Shown here: positions 46,566 through 58,900 of the stretch, in pieces
How the letters are laid out: each line of letters opens with the position of its first letter
How positions within the stretch are numbered: position 1 is the stretch's first letter
Assembly: GCA_017506865.1 (NCBI GenBank)
Contig: JAFCMP010000031.1
Location: 248,001-312,000, forward strand
DNA length: 64,000 nucleotides
Direction: 5' to 3'
Source of the DNA: Tribonema minus
Taxonomy: Eukaryota > Sar > Xanthophyceae > Tribonematales > Tribonemataceae
Position numbers and translations under genes: made by a program
Notes under the pieces: generated by a model
Database searches by the model: none
What the model was told of the DNA's origin: nothing
The model's input: the letters and a program-made list of their open reading frames with translations, nothing else

Positions 46566-48703
46566 GCTGCTGCCGCGGCGGCGGCGGCGGCGGCGGCGCG
46601 GCCGGTGCGGCAGCGGCGGCGACGCGGCGGCTGAATGGCTGCTTCCGCGACGCTTCGCTGTCAGTCCTGGGGCGCAAGCATGCGCCCCGTTGGTAGCCCT
46701 GTCAGTCATTCCCGAAACGCGCAAGCAGCGGCGTCATCGGGCGCACGCGATGTCCGCCTGCGGAGCGAGGGGTGCAGCAACAAGCGGGCGCGTGCGGGGC
46801 GGGGCGGGGCACGGGGGTCAAAAAGTGTACCCGTTTGTGTGTCGAGCTGTGGCGGTGTTTGTTTGTTTTCTCATGGCGGCGCGGAGGTGCGGGGGCGGGG
46901 GGGGGGATGGGCGGAGGCGGCACTCATGTTGTTTGCGCTGGCGGCGACAAGGGCGCAAATGAGCTAGTGCCGCGCTGGCACGGCGGCGGCGCCTACACAG
47001 TTGCCACCGCAGGCGCTAGCACACCCGCAGTGTGTGTCGTTGTGCCCGCAGCACGGGGGCACTGTTGATAGAGCTGGGTGGGGGAGGGGGGGGGGGGGGG
47101 GGGGGGGGCCACAATCATAGAGGGAGCATATGAGCCCCGCTCAGGTTGTAAGCTGGGTAAATGACACAGCCCCCTGTTCAGCAAAGCCATGCTCTCATAT
47201 TTGTATACGTTGGTATGCAACGCAATGGTGCTTGCCACAACTTCAGCGTCAAGCAGATGACTTGCCCTTTGACTGGGATGGCAGTTGCGGCACTCGGGCA
47301 TGTGGCGAGGCGATCGTACAGCGCTGCTCGCTGCTGTTCTCATCCAGCAATGTGCGTAATCACGCTGCGGCGCGATCACGCGGTCCTCTCACGCGGCAGC
47401 TTTGCCGCATATGCAAGCCAGCATGTGCCATGCGTCCAGTATTTGAGCAATGCAGACAGCAATCAAGGCACCGAGCTCATGTGCGTCACAGCGAGGTGTT
47501 GGGCCAGGCGAGCGCGAATGTCAAAGCACTCGCCGTCTGAATGGTAGAGACCAATCATGTGAAGTAGGATGATTCCGTTGTGTAGGTTTGCCATTTTCAT
47601 CACTGACACATCAGTTGGGTGTGCTCCTGTGCTGCTTGGTGTTGGCACCTGCGCCGCCTCGCAGCGTTCCTTCAGTCCAACCAAAGATGTGGAATGGGAT
47701 TGACACACAGGTCGTAGAACGAGTACTTCAAAGTACTTTCACATGTTTTCATTTGAAAGTGCCACGTCGGTCTGCGATGGATGGCACCACTTTCATGTTT
47801 GACATTTCAAAGCGTAGCATGGATCGGCATGCTTATCAGCAAGCATGCAGTGAGTGCGTATGACGAGCACTTGTGGTGGCACAGCACATGCAGGCCGCGC
47901 TGGTCATCGTTGTGCCAGGCATTGGTTTTGGTTGCATGCATGCGGATCGAGCACGTCTCATCTGCGCTTCCTGCATATCCTGAGCAAACCTTTGCAAGCA
48001 TGTTGAGCCATGTACTGCACCATACTACTCGGAAAGAACGTGCTCACACACAGCACATGACAGTGCAATGCAGCCGCGCCCCATGTGGTCACAGTGCGTG
48101 CATTTTGATGCATTGTGGCATTGCCCTGAGGGGCTTCTTGCCAGCTCAGAGTGCTCTTCCAGACGTCATTGTACTTCACCATTGACACATTCAAATGGCC
48201 CAGAGGCTCAGTTTCAGAGCAGCTCTCCACGCCCAAGCCATTGCCCGCCGCCTAGGACACGGGTAACTCCCCCATCACAACGCTGAGACTGTGTGATGCG
48301 GGGCAAGCTTCTATACAGTGCACGCTGTGTACACTCAATGCAACATGCAGACATTTAGTTGTGCGGATCTACTTGCAGTGCAGCCCCATTGCACATCGGG
48401 ATGTAGCCCTCCTGAGCCGTGCGCGCAGGCCAAGCCACGATGCGCACACGCCGGCACTGTGAGTGAGCACGGCAGACTCGCGTGAAACCGTCAACAACAC
48501 GCACCATCTGAGCAGTAAGTCAATGTCATATACACCTACATACAGAGGCAGTACTGTGGCATCTACAGCTTGGAAGGCTGGTGTGCACATGCAGTGGCGG
48601 TGGCGTACACGTAGTGGTCTGCTGCCGCAATTGCCGTTGCACTTCGTCTCTCAATCGCCGCCCCCGCCGGACAAGCAGCTGCAGCCGGGAGGGGTCTTTG
48701 CAC
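46566..48703. other. Convergent intergenic region with a 23-base G run
   Basis: About 2.1 kb between the 3' ends of the GW-repeat gene and QCR8. The first 200 bp are very GC-rich 3' flank. A run of 23 consecutive G is at 47086-47108, following GGGTGGGGGA. The remainder has only short frames on both strands and no recognisable gene. Confidence 0.45.
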
Positions 48704-49687
48704 TCAGCACCGGTGCTCACGCGCGAGCATGTCGTCGATGTACACGGTGTATTTGATGGTGCCGTAGACCATGAGGAACGTGCCCACCACGTATGGGCCA
48801 AAGTTCTTCATCTTCCGAGCCATCTGCAGAGGCGTCAGGGCACAACAGCAGCGGCGCGCCGTGACGTGAGGTCGTGGCCCCGGTCAAGCAAACTTGTACT
48901 GGTGCTGCAGTGATTTTTGCGCTGGGCACGAGAGCTTGTCCTGAAGCAAGATGCTCAGATGGGTATGGGCATGCGCGGCGAGTGCGCGTGCTCTACGCGG
49001 ACAAACTGAGTGCTGAATGATATCTATTGGCTATTTGCAGTTACAAGCGCATGCACAATCCCGGACTCATCATGTGTTGTTGCCCTGTGAAAAGAGCTGC
49101 GAGACAGTTGCTCGGCCATATGGCTGTTGTCAATGCACTGATGCCATTGCTACACCACTATTGGGATTTGTGTATGACTGCCTGTGACTGCCTGGCTATG
49201 TAGGCGTGATGCATTTGAGTAATGAAAAACGAATCAAAAAGATCGTTAATCTTTTCGGCCAACATGTAGTGTGTTGCCCATTTTTCTTCAAGCGCAGGAT
49301 CTCACATGACATCGGAGTAGCACGTATACGGTCCCAATCTTCACAATCGTTGTGACCAAACTCATGCTGGTAGCATGCAACAAGCAACGAGCACTAGCGA
49401 CACAGCAAGATCTTTACCTTCGCAGGCGCGGCCTCATAGAGCGGCATCATGATTCTGATCTGGTTGGGGGAGAGATGGCGCGTGACCTGCGTGGTTGAAA
49501 ACAAGAGGCGTCCGAGTTCGTCAGTATCCGCCGGTAAGGAGCAAGCCTGACTCTGACCACGTTGCCAATCGGCACTGACCTCGCCGTCGACGCTTGAATA
49601 TTTGCTCCAGAACTTGACGAGCGCCGGGTGCACCTCAGGCCCTGGCTTATGCGTGGCGAACGCTGCTGTCGACCGTCTGAAAGCCAT
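48704..49687 (-). CDS. QCR8: Cytochrome bc1 complex subunit 8 (QCR8)
   Basis: Three exons on the minus strand, 49687-49580, 49486-49418 and 48823-48704, all in phase 0, give 98 residues. The N-terminus MAFRRSTAAFATHKPG fits a mitochondrial protein. The core HLSPNQIRIMMPLYEAAPAK followed by a single membrane helix (PYVVGTFLMVYGTIKYTV) and a charged end ARЕHR-type tail (sequence ends R-E-H-R-C) aligns with plant QCR8, which has ALSPFQQKVMPGLWKDLP and ends LEHRF. QCR8 is a small single-span subunit of respiratory complex III. The first exon donor is GAG|GTCAGT and the second AAG|GTAAAG. The N-terminal extension is longer than in plants (72 residues). It is head to head with the large modular gene. 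Confidence 0.82.
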
Positions 49688-49977
49688 GTCGGTGCTGTTG
49701 TCGTGTATCGCCCTCCCTCGCGCAGGAAGTCGAGGTGATCGGCGGGCGGTGACACTCCCTTCATTGGCAGTTGCAGGAAGAACGAAGTCCTCGCGCTGTG
49801 TCATGTCACCAATAGGTGGTTGGCGCGAGTGCGCCAGCATACCGTGACGGGATTTGCTTCGTGCATGTGACGAGAAGCGCTTTTGCTGCATCTTCACACA
49901 TCAGGCGACTGTCGTAAAGCAGGCATCTGCAGAGTCCGCCTCGAAGCGCGAGATAGATAGATATCTATCTATCTAGC
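49688..49977. promoter_or_regulatory. Divergent promoter with a perfect 24 bp palindrome
   Basis: 290 bp between the QCR8 start and the next plus-strand ATG. A perfect palindrome, AGATAGATAGAT followed by ATCTATCTATCT, occupies 49951-49974, three bases before the ATG at 49978. It could form a cruciform in DNA or a hairpin in the leader of the plus-strand transcript. Confidence 0.5.
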
Positions 49978-52900
49978 ATGAGTGTGCATGAGGTGAGCAT
50001 CCACTTTGTCAGCTCAGATGACCGGTTTTCTACATACATGAGATGGCATCAGCGCTTCATCGCAATTAAAGGTCAGATCAGCGATCTCGAGCACTCTGCA
50101 GAGCCTGATGCCCTACCTATTTGTAAACACTCTTGCGACTGCAAACCACTCCTTGTATGACGTCCAGGTGGCGCTGCTGATGATCGCAGTCTATCAGAGA
50201 CTCACCCCCTCCAAGAGCTCCGCTAGCAGCGCTGCCGCACGCACCAGCACCTTGGCGACAAGGACTCTCTCAATGTTCAAGGCGAGCGGAGTTCTGGGCT
50301 CGGTGGTGACGCACACGGAGGTGCGCGCGCTGCTGCAGCAGCAAGTGCGGCCGGATGGCGAGTTCAGCTACCAGGCGTTTCAGTGGGTGCTGGAGCGCGT
50401 GGCGCTGCTAAAGTACGGCGGCGGCGGGGATGCGCAGCACGACGGCGGCAGCGGCAGCGGCAGCGCGCACGGCGGCAGCGCTGAGGTGCAGGAGTGCCTG
50501 GAGCGGCTGCTGGACGCGTGCATTCTGCCCTATGCTCGTGCGGAGGTCAGTGGCACAAACTCCTTTCATTTCAGTGCCGGTCCTGGCTCTTGTGTTGAAA
50601 AGCTGCGAGCTGCTACCAGCGCGCGGCGTGCAGAGTCACAGAGAGTTCCGCGGTCGGTATCGATGTGGTCACAGTATGCGGTGTGTGGCGTGCCCATGCC
50701 TCGTATGGCGGGCGAACAAGGACCCCAGCAGCGCGCTGTGTCACTTCAAACAATGCGCGCTCTGCACTTTGTGAACGCTTCATTACTGCCTTTGAACGCA
50801 AAGCCGCCTCCGCCTCCGCCACCGTACACCCAAAATTGCGCGCTGCGCGTCTCACCCCCTGCCCCCAGGCCCGCCCCCCCTCGCTACGCCCGCAGCAAGC
50901 GCTGCTGCCGCGGCACTGGGCAGTCCCGCCCCACATCATGTATCACGAGCGCGCGCTAGCGCTGCTCGACGAGCACGCCCCAGCGCTCAGCCGCCTCTTC
51001 GCCGCGCACGCCTCCGCGCGCGGCGGCGCCGCCGCTGCCGCGCCGCGCCTCGCGCCGCGCGCGTTCCGCGACGCGCTGCTGCGACTCGGGCTGAGCCCGC
51101 TGGTGCGCGCGGGGGCGCTGGAGAGCGCGCCGCGCACCGTCCTCGGCAACGGCCAGTTAGACAGCGTCGACGTCGACGTCGCGCTGTCCGAGGGGCTCAG
51201 GTGAGCGCTGCTGCTGCTGCGTGTACGACGCGGCGCCCCTCTGCGAAGGCACCTGCGGAGCGGCGCCGCCGGCCCTGCAGCAGCGGCGGCGGCGCGCGCG
51301 GCGGCGACGGCGGCGGACGCGCTGCGACGCTGCTGCAGCTCACAATATCGCGCGCGCACGCCCACGTCGTGCGAGGGAGGCGTACGATTCGGCGCTGATT
51401 GCGTGCTCCGAGTGCCCTTTCTTTCCCCTCGACCCGCGTATTCCAGCCCGAAGACATACAACGCTCTCGCTCTGCGCCCCCTCCCTCCGCTTGTGCGCTC
51501 CACCAGCTGGCACGACTTCCAGGAGTGCCTGGTGGCCGTGGCGCTGGGGCTCTTCGGCGGCGCGGCGGCAGCGGCGGCGGAGCGCGACCCCGCCGTCGCG
51601 CTGGCGACGCTGCTGCTGTCGGTGGAGCAGGGCATGGTCCACGCGGTGCTGTCGGCGTATGCGGGCGGCGAGCGTGGCGGCGGCGGCGGCGGCGGCAGCG
51701 CTCGCATCGACGGCGGCGGCGGCGGAGAAGGCGCGAACGGCAGCAGATGGGGCGCGCGGCTGACGCTGGCGCAGCTGCTGTGGCTGTGCCGCGACGCTGG
51801 CGTTTTGGATGCGGAGCTGGGTGCGTAGCGGGGGCGTCACGGTCGTGGTGTGCATGCTGGTGTAACTGACACGTGCGCTTCCGCAGCGCCTGCACGTCGC
51901 GTATAGTCCGCAGCGTCAGTGATCACTGATTCGCCTGCCGTGGCTGCGGGCGCAGCGCGCACCCCACCGCTGCACGTAAGAAACAGCTGGTACATGCTGC
52001 GCCTGACGCAACATGGTCTATCCGAGGTGACTGAGCGTCACACTCCGAAGAAGCAGGTACATTCATCGCTCTCTTGGCGCGTCGTTTGTTGCGCAGGCTA
52101 CGTGGAACTAGAATCGCTGCACAAGGAGCGCTGCGCGCCACTGGCCGCCAACGGCGACAGCACCGCCCAGGCGCAGATGCCCGTCGGCAAGCAGCAGTGG
52201 ACAGAAGCTGTGGAGGCGATGGCGGGCCTGTGCGGCAGTCGCGGCGGCGTGGATGGGGGGGCGCGCGCGCTGCGGCAGCGCTTCGTGTGCCTGTACGGCG
52301 AGCGCGGAGTGCCCAGGGACAGGTGGGTGGGCATAAGTATAGGTAGGGGTATAGGCATAGGTATCGGTATAGGCGGAGGCAGACGGTCAGGCATTGGCGG
52401 CATATGCATAGGTGTAGAGGGCCAGGTCGGTGGCTATAGGGCAGCCCCGGCGATGCATGGCTGCGGATCACCGTGCTCTGGCGTGCGTGCGGGTGGAGCG
52501 CCGCCGTGCTGCTGCGCAATTATGCGTTGGCGAGGGCCCTCACGCGCCCGTTGCAGTCGACGCATCGTCCCGTGTTCATGCCTCATGTGCGTGATCACTG
52601 ACGCGCTACCAACGTGCAGCCCGCGCGCGCTGCTCGGGGGGGGGCTCGGTGCACGTCCTAATGAATGCGGAGTGCTGCCATACGTGCGCCCGTCTGCACG
52701 CGTCGCGCGCCAACCATGTCAGCGGCGGCCCTTCTGTCCACGGCGCACATCGGATGTCGTGCACATGTGTGTCATCACCTGCTTGGCGCGCTGCTGCTGC
52801 TGCTGCTGCTTCCGCCCCACCCCGCGCAGCCCGGAGTACGCGCTGCTGTCCCCGTTCCTGACGGCGGACGTCGTGGACGACCTGGCAGCAGCGCTCGGCC

Positions 52901-55900
52901 ACGTCAAGGACCTCTTTGCGCGGTGGATGTCCGATGACGGAGCGATCAGGTAACGATCAGGACGGGTCTGTAACATTGAAGTTAAAGATGAAGTAGCTGG
53001 TCGTCTCATGTGAATACGTGTCGCCGTCGCATGTCCCGCACATCACAGCCTCTGCACGCAATGACGTGAGCAACAGCTGCCTCAGTCATTTCCGTGCGCC
53101 GCCCGAAGACATGTCGCGCAAGCGATGATCGCCCCGCTGCGTATCAGGGTGCGTCATCCCGCGTGGTCGCGCAGCGCGTCACCGTGCCTGCCCGCCTGCC
53201 CCCTCCTCTCCGCGCACAGCAACGGCAGTGCCAGTAGTGGCGCCGCCGCCGCGCATGGCACGCTCGCGTTCGTCGGCCTCGCCGCGCTGCTGGACGAGGC
53301 GGGCGTGCTGAGCGATGCGCGCATGCCAGACGCGGCGCTGCGGCGCATCTGGGCCACTGTAACAGGCAGAGACGCGGCGGACCCCACCTGCGCAGTGAGC
53401 TTCCCGCTCTTCGTGGACTGCCTGTTCGGGTGCGCGGCGGAGCTGCTGCGGCGCGGCGGCGATGGCGGCGGCGGCAGCGGCGGCGCGCGCGGCGCGTGGC
53501 GGGGCCTGCTGCAGCTGCTGGTGAGAGGCGCGCGCGCTGCTGGCTTTCAGGATGCGGCCTCTGCGTAGGTGCTGCGTTGTCATTGGTGGGCGCAGGTGGC
53601 GCTGCCGCGTCATGATGTCTTGGGGGCTAGCATGCTTGTGCGTGCGTAGCCGCTGTCCGCAGCTTCCACGTCAGGCAGTATTGTACATGTGCACAAGTCA
53701 GAGCTTGTTTCGGTATATCACGCACTGCGACGCCAGCGTGTGGTCCGGTTCCATTTCTCTGCATGCAGGGAAGCGCAATCCATGCCATGCGCCCACGGGT
53801 GCTGCCGCGCTTTATGGCGCGCTTTGTGAACACTGCGAGCCGCGTTCCGCATGGGCACGCGGCGCAGCGCACGACTCCCCGTTCCCCACGCTGTGGAAGA
53901 GAACGGCGAGCGCCTCCGGTCGTCACATGCACTATTGTTACAGGCAGGGATCGACGTGCATTCTAGTGTTTGGTGCGTATCATGTGTTGCTGGTGTGTTG
54001 ACAACGGCTCTGCGCCATTGTTACAGGCAGCGACTGACGTGCTATCTAATGTCTGGTGCGTATCATGTGTTGTTGATGTGTTGCCAACGGCTCTGCAGGA
54101 CGCGTCGGGCGCATCGTTCGGCATGCCGCCGCTGTCGGACGCTTGCGCCGCCGGCAGCGTGGCGTCCAGCGCATCGGGCTTTCAACGCGCCGCATCTGTG
54201 CTTGACGATCGCCAGAGCGGCAGCAAGCACGCCGCCGCTCGTCTGGAGCCAGCGGAGGCAGCTACCGCCGCCGCCGCCGCAGCAGCGGCAGCAGCAGCGG
54301 CGGCGGACGAGGCAATAGATGACGAGGCAGCGCTCGAAGAGGAGCTGCTCGAGCAGCAGCAGTGGCGTCTCCACAACCTCAGCAGCCTCAGCGCCGCGGG
54401 CACGAGCCCGCCGCCACTGCTGGCATCCCCGCTCTCGCCACCGGCGCTGCTCGCGCAGCACCTCGCGCACCGCAGCAGCGGCGGCGGCGGCAGCGGCGGC
54501 GCGTGGGATGGCGTACACGATGCTCACGGCCGCGCAGACGGCAGCAGCTGGAGCATCAATGGCGGCAACGGCGGCGAAGAGGAAGCAGAGCTGCAGGAGG
54601 AGATGGCGGTGGTGTTTGCGGCGCACGCGCGTGCCGCGGCGCCCGGCAGCGGCGGCGGCGGCAGCGCGCAGCTGACGCTGGAGGCGTTCCTCGTGGCGGC
54701 GCGCGGCGGCGACGCGCTCGGCAACCGCGTGACCGTGTGGGACGCCGCGGTGAGAGGGGGCGTCGTCGTCGGCACCCTGCGTGATCGCTTGCGCGGCGGC
54801 ACACGCAGCTGTCACTGGCGCCGCATACGAGCGGAGACTAGGAGCGGCTGCTGAGTTCCTATCGTTGTGGCCTTGGCTGGGCCGTCGCTGACGCTGCCGT
54901 TGCGCGTTAGTGAATCCCTCGTCATGTGCTGGGTGTGTTGTGATCAGGGCGAGGGTGAGGATTCAGGGACACGATGGGATGCTTTGCAATTGCCCCTGTG
55001 CTGGCGCTCGCGTTGCGCGCTCGCTGCCACCCCGTGGTGAGCTCGTGTATAGCGCACATGAGCAGTCGGTACGAGGTCCACCGATGTCATGGCTTCTGAT
55101 CAGGCCAGTTGCTGCGGTCGCACTGCGTGTTGCGCACTCCAACAGCTGCACGCAGACAGCTACGACGACGAGCAGCGCAACGCTGTCGCCGCATCACTCT
55201 TTGCTGCTCGTGGCGCCAGTACATGCCAGGCTTGCACTCCGACATTTGACGTTGTCGCCCACGCTCAACGTGCTCATGCTGGTCATGCGCAATTATCCGG
55301 TGCTCGTGTGTGCCAGGCCGCATTCCATGACGCTGTGGCCACGGGCACGAGGACAGCTGCAGGCGGGAGCGTCCACGAGCGCGCCGACCCTCCGCTCCTG
55401 TCACTGCGCGGCTTCACGACGGCGTACCGGGCTGTTGCCGTGGTAAGTATTTATGTACTCAGCAGCTCAGTACGCAGCTGCGTGTGAGCTTGCGCGCGCA
55501 TGCGTTTGCAGCAGCGCGTTAAGCAGCCGCACGCAACGCGAGCGGCGGCGCTGCTGCCGCTCACGCCGTCGGCGCAGCCTCCGCGCGCTCCGCTCGCACC
55601 GAATGTGGCCACGTCGCGGCCGTGTGTGCAGATGCCGCGGCGCCTGCTGCAGCTGTGGATGTGTCTAAATCAACCACTTGAACTTCCTTTAAGCCGCCCC
55701 CCTCGCGCGCCGCCGCGCGCTCAAGGGGGTACTTGGCAGGCCTCGCCGCCGACCGCAGCGCGCCCGTTGATGATGACAACTCTCAACAACGCGCACAGCG
55801 GCGGCGCGCCGCCCGCTCATCTGTGCCCCCCCCCCCCCCCCCCCCTCCCCGCTGCAGTGCGCTCTGGGCACCGACGACCCCGTCACCCTCCTGCTGCGCG

Positions 55901-58900
55901 TCGTGCAGCCGTGCGCAGACGCCGTCCGCGGCCGCGGCGGCAGCGGCACTGGCGCGTCGTCCGACGACGAGCGGCTGCTGCACGACTACTTTGCGCACGC
56001 CGCGGCGCTGCCGCCGCCAGCGCGGCGCCGCCTGGAGTGCCTGTTCTGCGTGCTGGAGGCGCGCTCGAGGGACAGGTGTGCATCGCGCCGGCACACTGGC
56101 TGTTACGCTGGAGTTCACCGAGGCGCTGCGTTCCTCGCGGCCGACGCCTGCACGTGTGACTTTCTTCCGTGCCCACCAGCCATTGCCTCTACTGCAGCTG
56201 TGCCCGGCACTCTTTGGCTGCCTGTCAGCGCGAGGTGTGGTATGGCGCGCTGCCGGCTTCCCGTGAGGGCTTGCAAATAGTACCCATTCTACGCCTGGTC
56301 CCCCATTAATGGGCGCACACGCGGTATAGAAGGATTGTTTTCGGCGGCCGGCCCACGCTAACAAGTTAATGGAGCTCACGTGCTCAGCACTAGGCTGCGT
56401 CACGTGCTCTCTGCGCACGGCGCGCCGCTGCCGTCTGACGCTGTCCTACGGCCGTTGCCCGCTGCCACCTCCTCAGATCTCACCACGAGCGCTCCACGCA
56501 CAGGGCACGCGTCTGCTTTCGGCCAGCCTCATCTGCCGTGCGTGTCAGCACAAGCTCACGCCATAAAACTTGTGTCTGAAAGCTTCAAGCACGTCATTTG
56601 CATCTGTGCAGGAGTGCCGTTTCAGTGCCGCCAGCGCGCAGCGCCGCCGCCGCTGCCGCTGCCGACTCCCCGGGACGGCAGAGCCCCCCGCCGCAGGGCG
56701 CGCTGCCGCCGCCGCCGCCGTCGCACCTGCTGCCGCTGTGCTGGGACCAGGCGAAGGCGCGCGGTGCCACGGTCCCGGCGCGTAGCGCCATGCGCATCAT
56801 ACCGCAGGTGGGGCGTCGCGGCACAACTGCTGTGTGACGTGCGCGCAGCGTTGAGAGCATGCCCTCGGCCCCTTGCTGCTCTGGCATCAAAGGCCTGCAG
56901 CGCTGCTGTCCGTGCACCGCAGCGCCGCGTAACGAGGAGACAGCGCGCTTCTGCGGCGCGCGCGTGCCTGCCGCTGCTCGGCCGACCACGTCATGCACAG
57001 AGCGACCTGGCATGTGCCCTGTGCCCGGCATACTGCTGCACATCTCGCTGAGCGCTGCTCTGCACGCTGCGCCGCCCCCTGACCCGGTGTCGTCGCGCTG
57101 CTGCTGCTGCTGCTGCTGCTGCCGCCACTGCAGGAGTACCTGCCGCCAGCGGCCTGCGAAGCGGCGGTGAACGCGCTGGCGCCGTACCCCGGCCAGGGCG
57201 CCGACCCAATGTGTGAGTCACCTGCTCCTGCCCGCATGCGCGAGAAGTCAAGATGCCTTTTGATCTGATTGTGCGCGTTAGGGCGTGCACGGGCCTAGCT
57301 AGTGGCGATCCGGTGGCTAACTCGCGCCCCAACTGTAAGGTCAAGCGCGGCGCGGAGCCTGGAGATGTGAAGACTCCCCTTGGCATCGTGTCGAACGTAC
57401 ATGCCTTGTGCTGAAAAATGAGCAGCGCACCCCGCGGGGAGGGGGGGGGGGGGTGTTGAATGAGCGAGTTGATTCGCTATACACGCGCAGAGCACATGCG
57501 TCCACGACCTTCCCTGATTGACGCTTGCGTACCTCATGTAGCGCGCAAATCGCGTGTTGGACGAGAAGCATCCTAGACTGCGCTGCTGACCCCGAAAAAC
57601 AGGTACTGTTTATGTTTTGCGTCTGCGGCTCCCCCGCGCGTGCGGCAGGGGTTTCGGCGACCTTGCGTTGGTGGCGTGTTTGACCGAGAGGCTGCTCGTG
57701 GGCATGCAGTGTTTGCGGTCACTGGTTGTGTGCTGCGCATTGCGCTGCTCTGCACTCACGCGCGCGTCACGCATGCTGTCGCGCCGCCGCAGCTGCCGGC
57801 ACTGCGCGCCCAATGCTTTCGTATTTGAAGTTGAAGTTGAAGTTTGTGCGCCCCCGCCACCGTCAAAATGTCACCTCACAGCCGTCAATTAACCCGCCTT
57901 ACGCCGGAGAAGGTGCCGATGCACATGCCCTCGTGCCTCGGGTCAGGGTTAGGGTTAGCTGAACTGCCGCCGCCCTGCCGTGCAGCCCATATGGACCTGG
58001 ACTTTGGCCGCTTCACCGAGTTCCTGTACTGCGCGGCTGCGCGGCGCGCTGACTGGGAGGGGGCCGCCGCTCCTGGCCTCGAAAGGTAATACTTCTACGC
58101 AAGGATCACACCTTCTTGTAGCACATTCTGGGCTTGTTCGCGCCCTAAGCGATAAAAAGCACAGTCTGCGAGTGGCGAGTCACTAAAAAGCACAGTCTGC
58201 GAGTGGCGAGTCACCTTCCCGTTCCTCTGACCGGAAGTCCCCATACTCACGAGGACGCGGCATCCGTCAAAGCCGTGCTTCATTTCACAGTCTAACATCG
58301 CATGCATTCACGCAACTACAAGCACTGTCTCAGGACATTCTTCACTCAGACGTGTTGCGTTGCCAGCTCGCGCCGCTGGGTCCGCGACCCAGGGTCATGT
58401 GCTCAGTGCTCGGTGTCATCGCCAACACTCCAGTGCACATCCCTGCATCAGCTCGCGTCGGTACGTCGTGCTGAGACATGCCCGGTGCACGCGGCGTCCG
58501 CCGGGCATGGTGGCACAACCCCTGCCGGCACAGTGTCTGGACTGGGAAGCCTTGACGCACCTAACACACCTGCTGGAGCGTCAGACACTTGGTGGCGGGT
58601 GCGCACGCCGGCGCAGCAGCGCTCAGCACGCACGCACGCGCCGCCACCGCACCCCCCCCCCGCCCCGCACCCACATGTGTCAACTGACGCTGTCCACGGG
58701 CGCGCCGCGGTGGGCATGCTACGTGCAGGCATGACGGCGACGGCGCAGCAGCAGCAGCGCTCAGCACGGGGGGTCGCGTCGCCGCGCAGCGCTTCATGGA
58801 CCTCCTCAGCGCGCTCTACGCAGCGGAGTGCAACCGCTTCTGGGCGCACCCTAGCGTGCCCGCCGTGTTGTACGGTTGCGCAGCAGACGGCGGCGGCGGC

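Noticed and set aside
43402-46724. Several very long open frames opposite or out of frame with the GW-repeat gene (for example 636 codons at 43586-45496 minus, 893 codons at 44015-46696 plus, 654 codons at 44760-46724 minus)
   Set aside because: They read GC-rich triplet repeats (polyQ, polyA, polyG) in other frames, giving poly-Cys, poly-Arg and poly-Leu without domains. The 43308-46565 frame has the UBA-like start, motif structure and a matching upstream exon.
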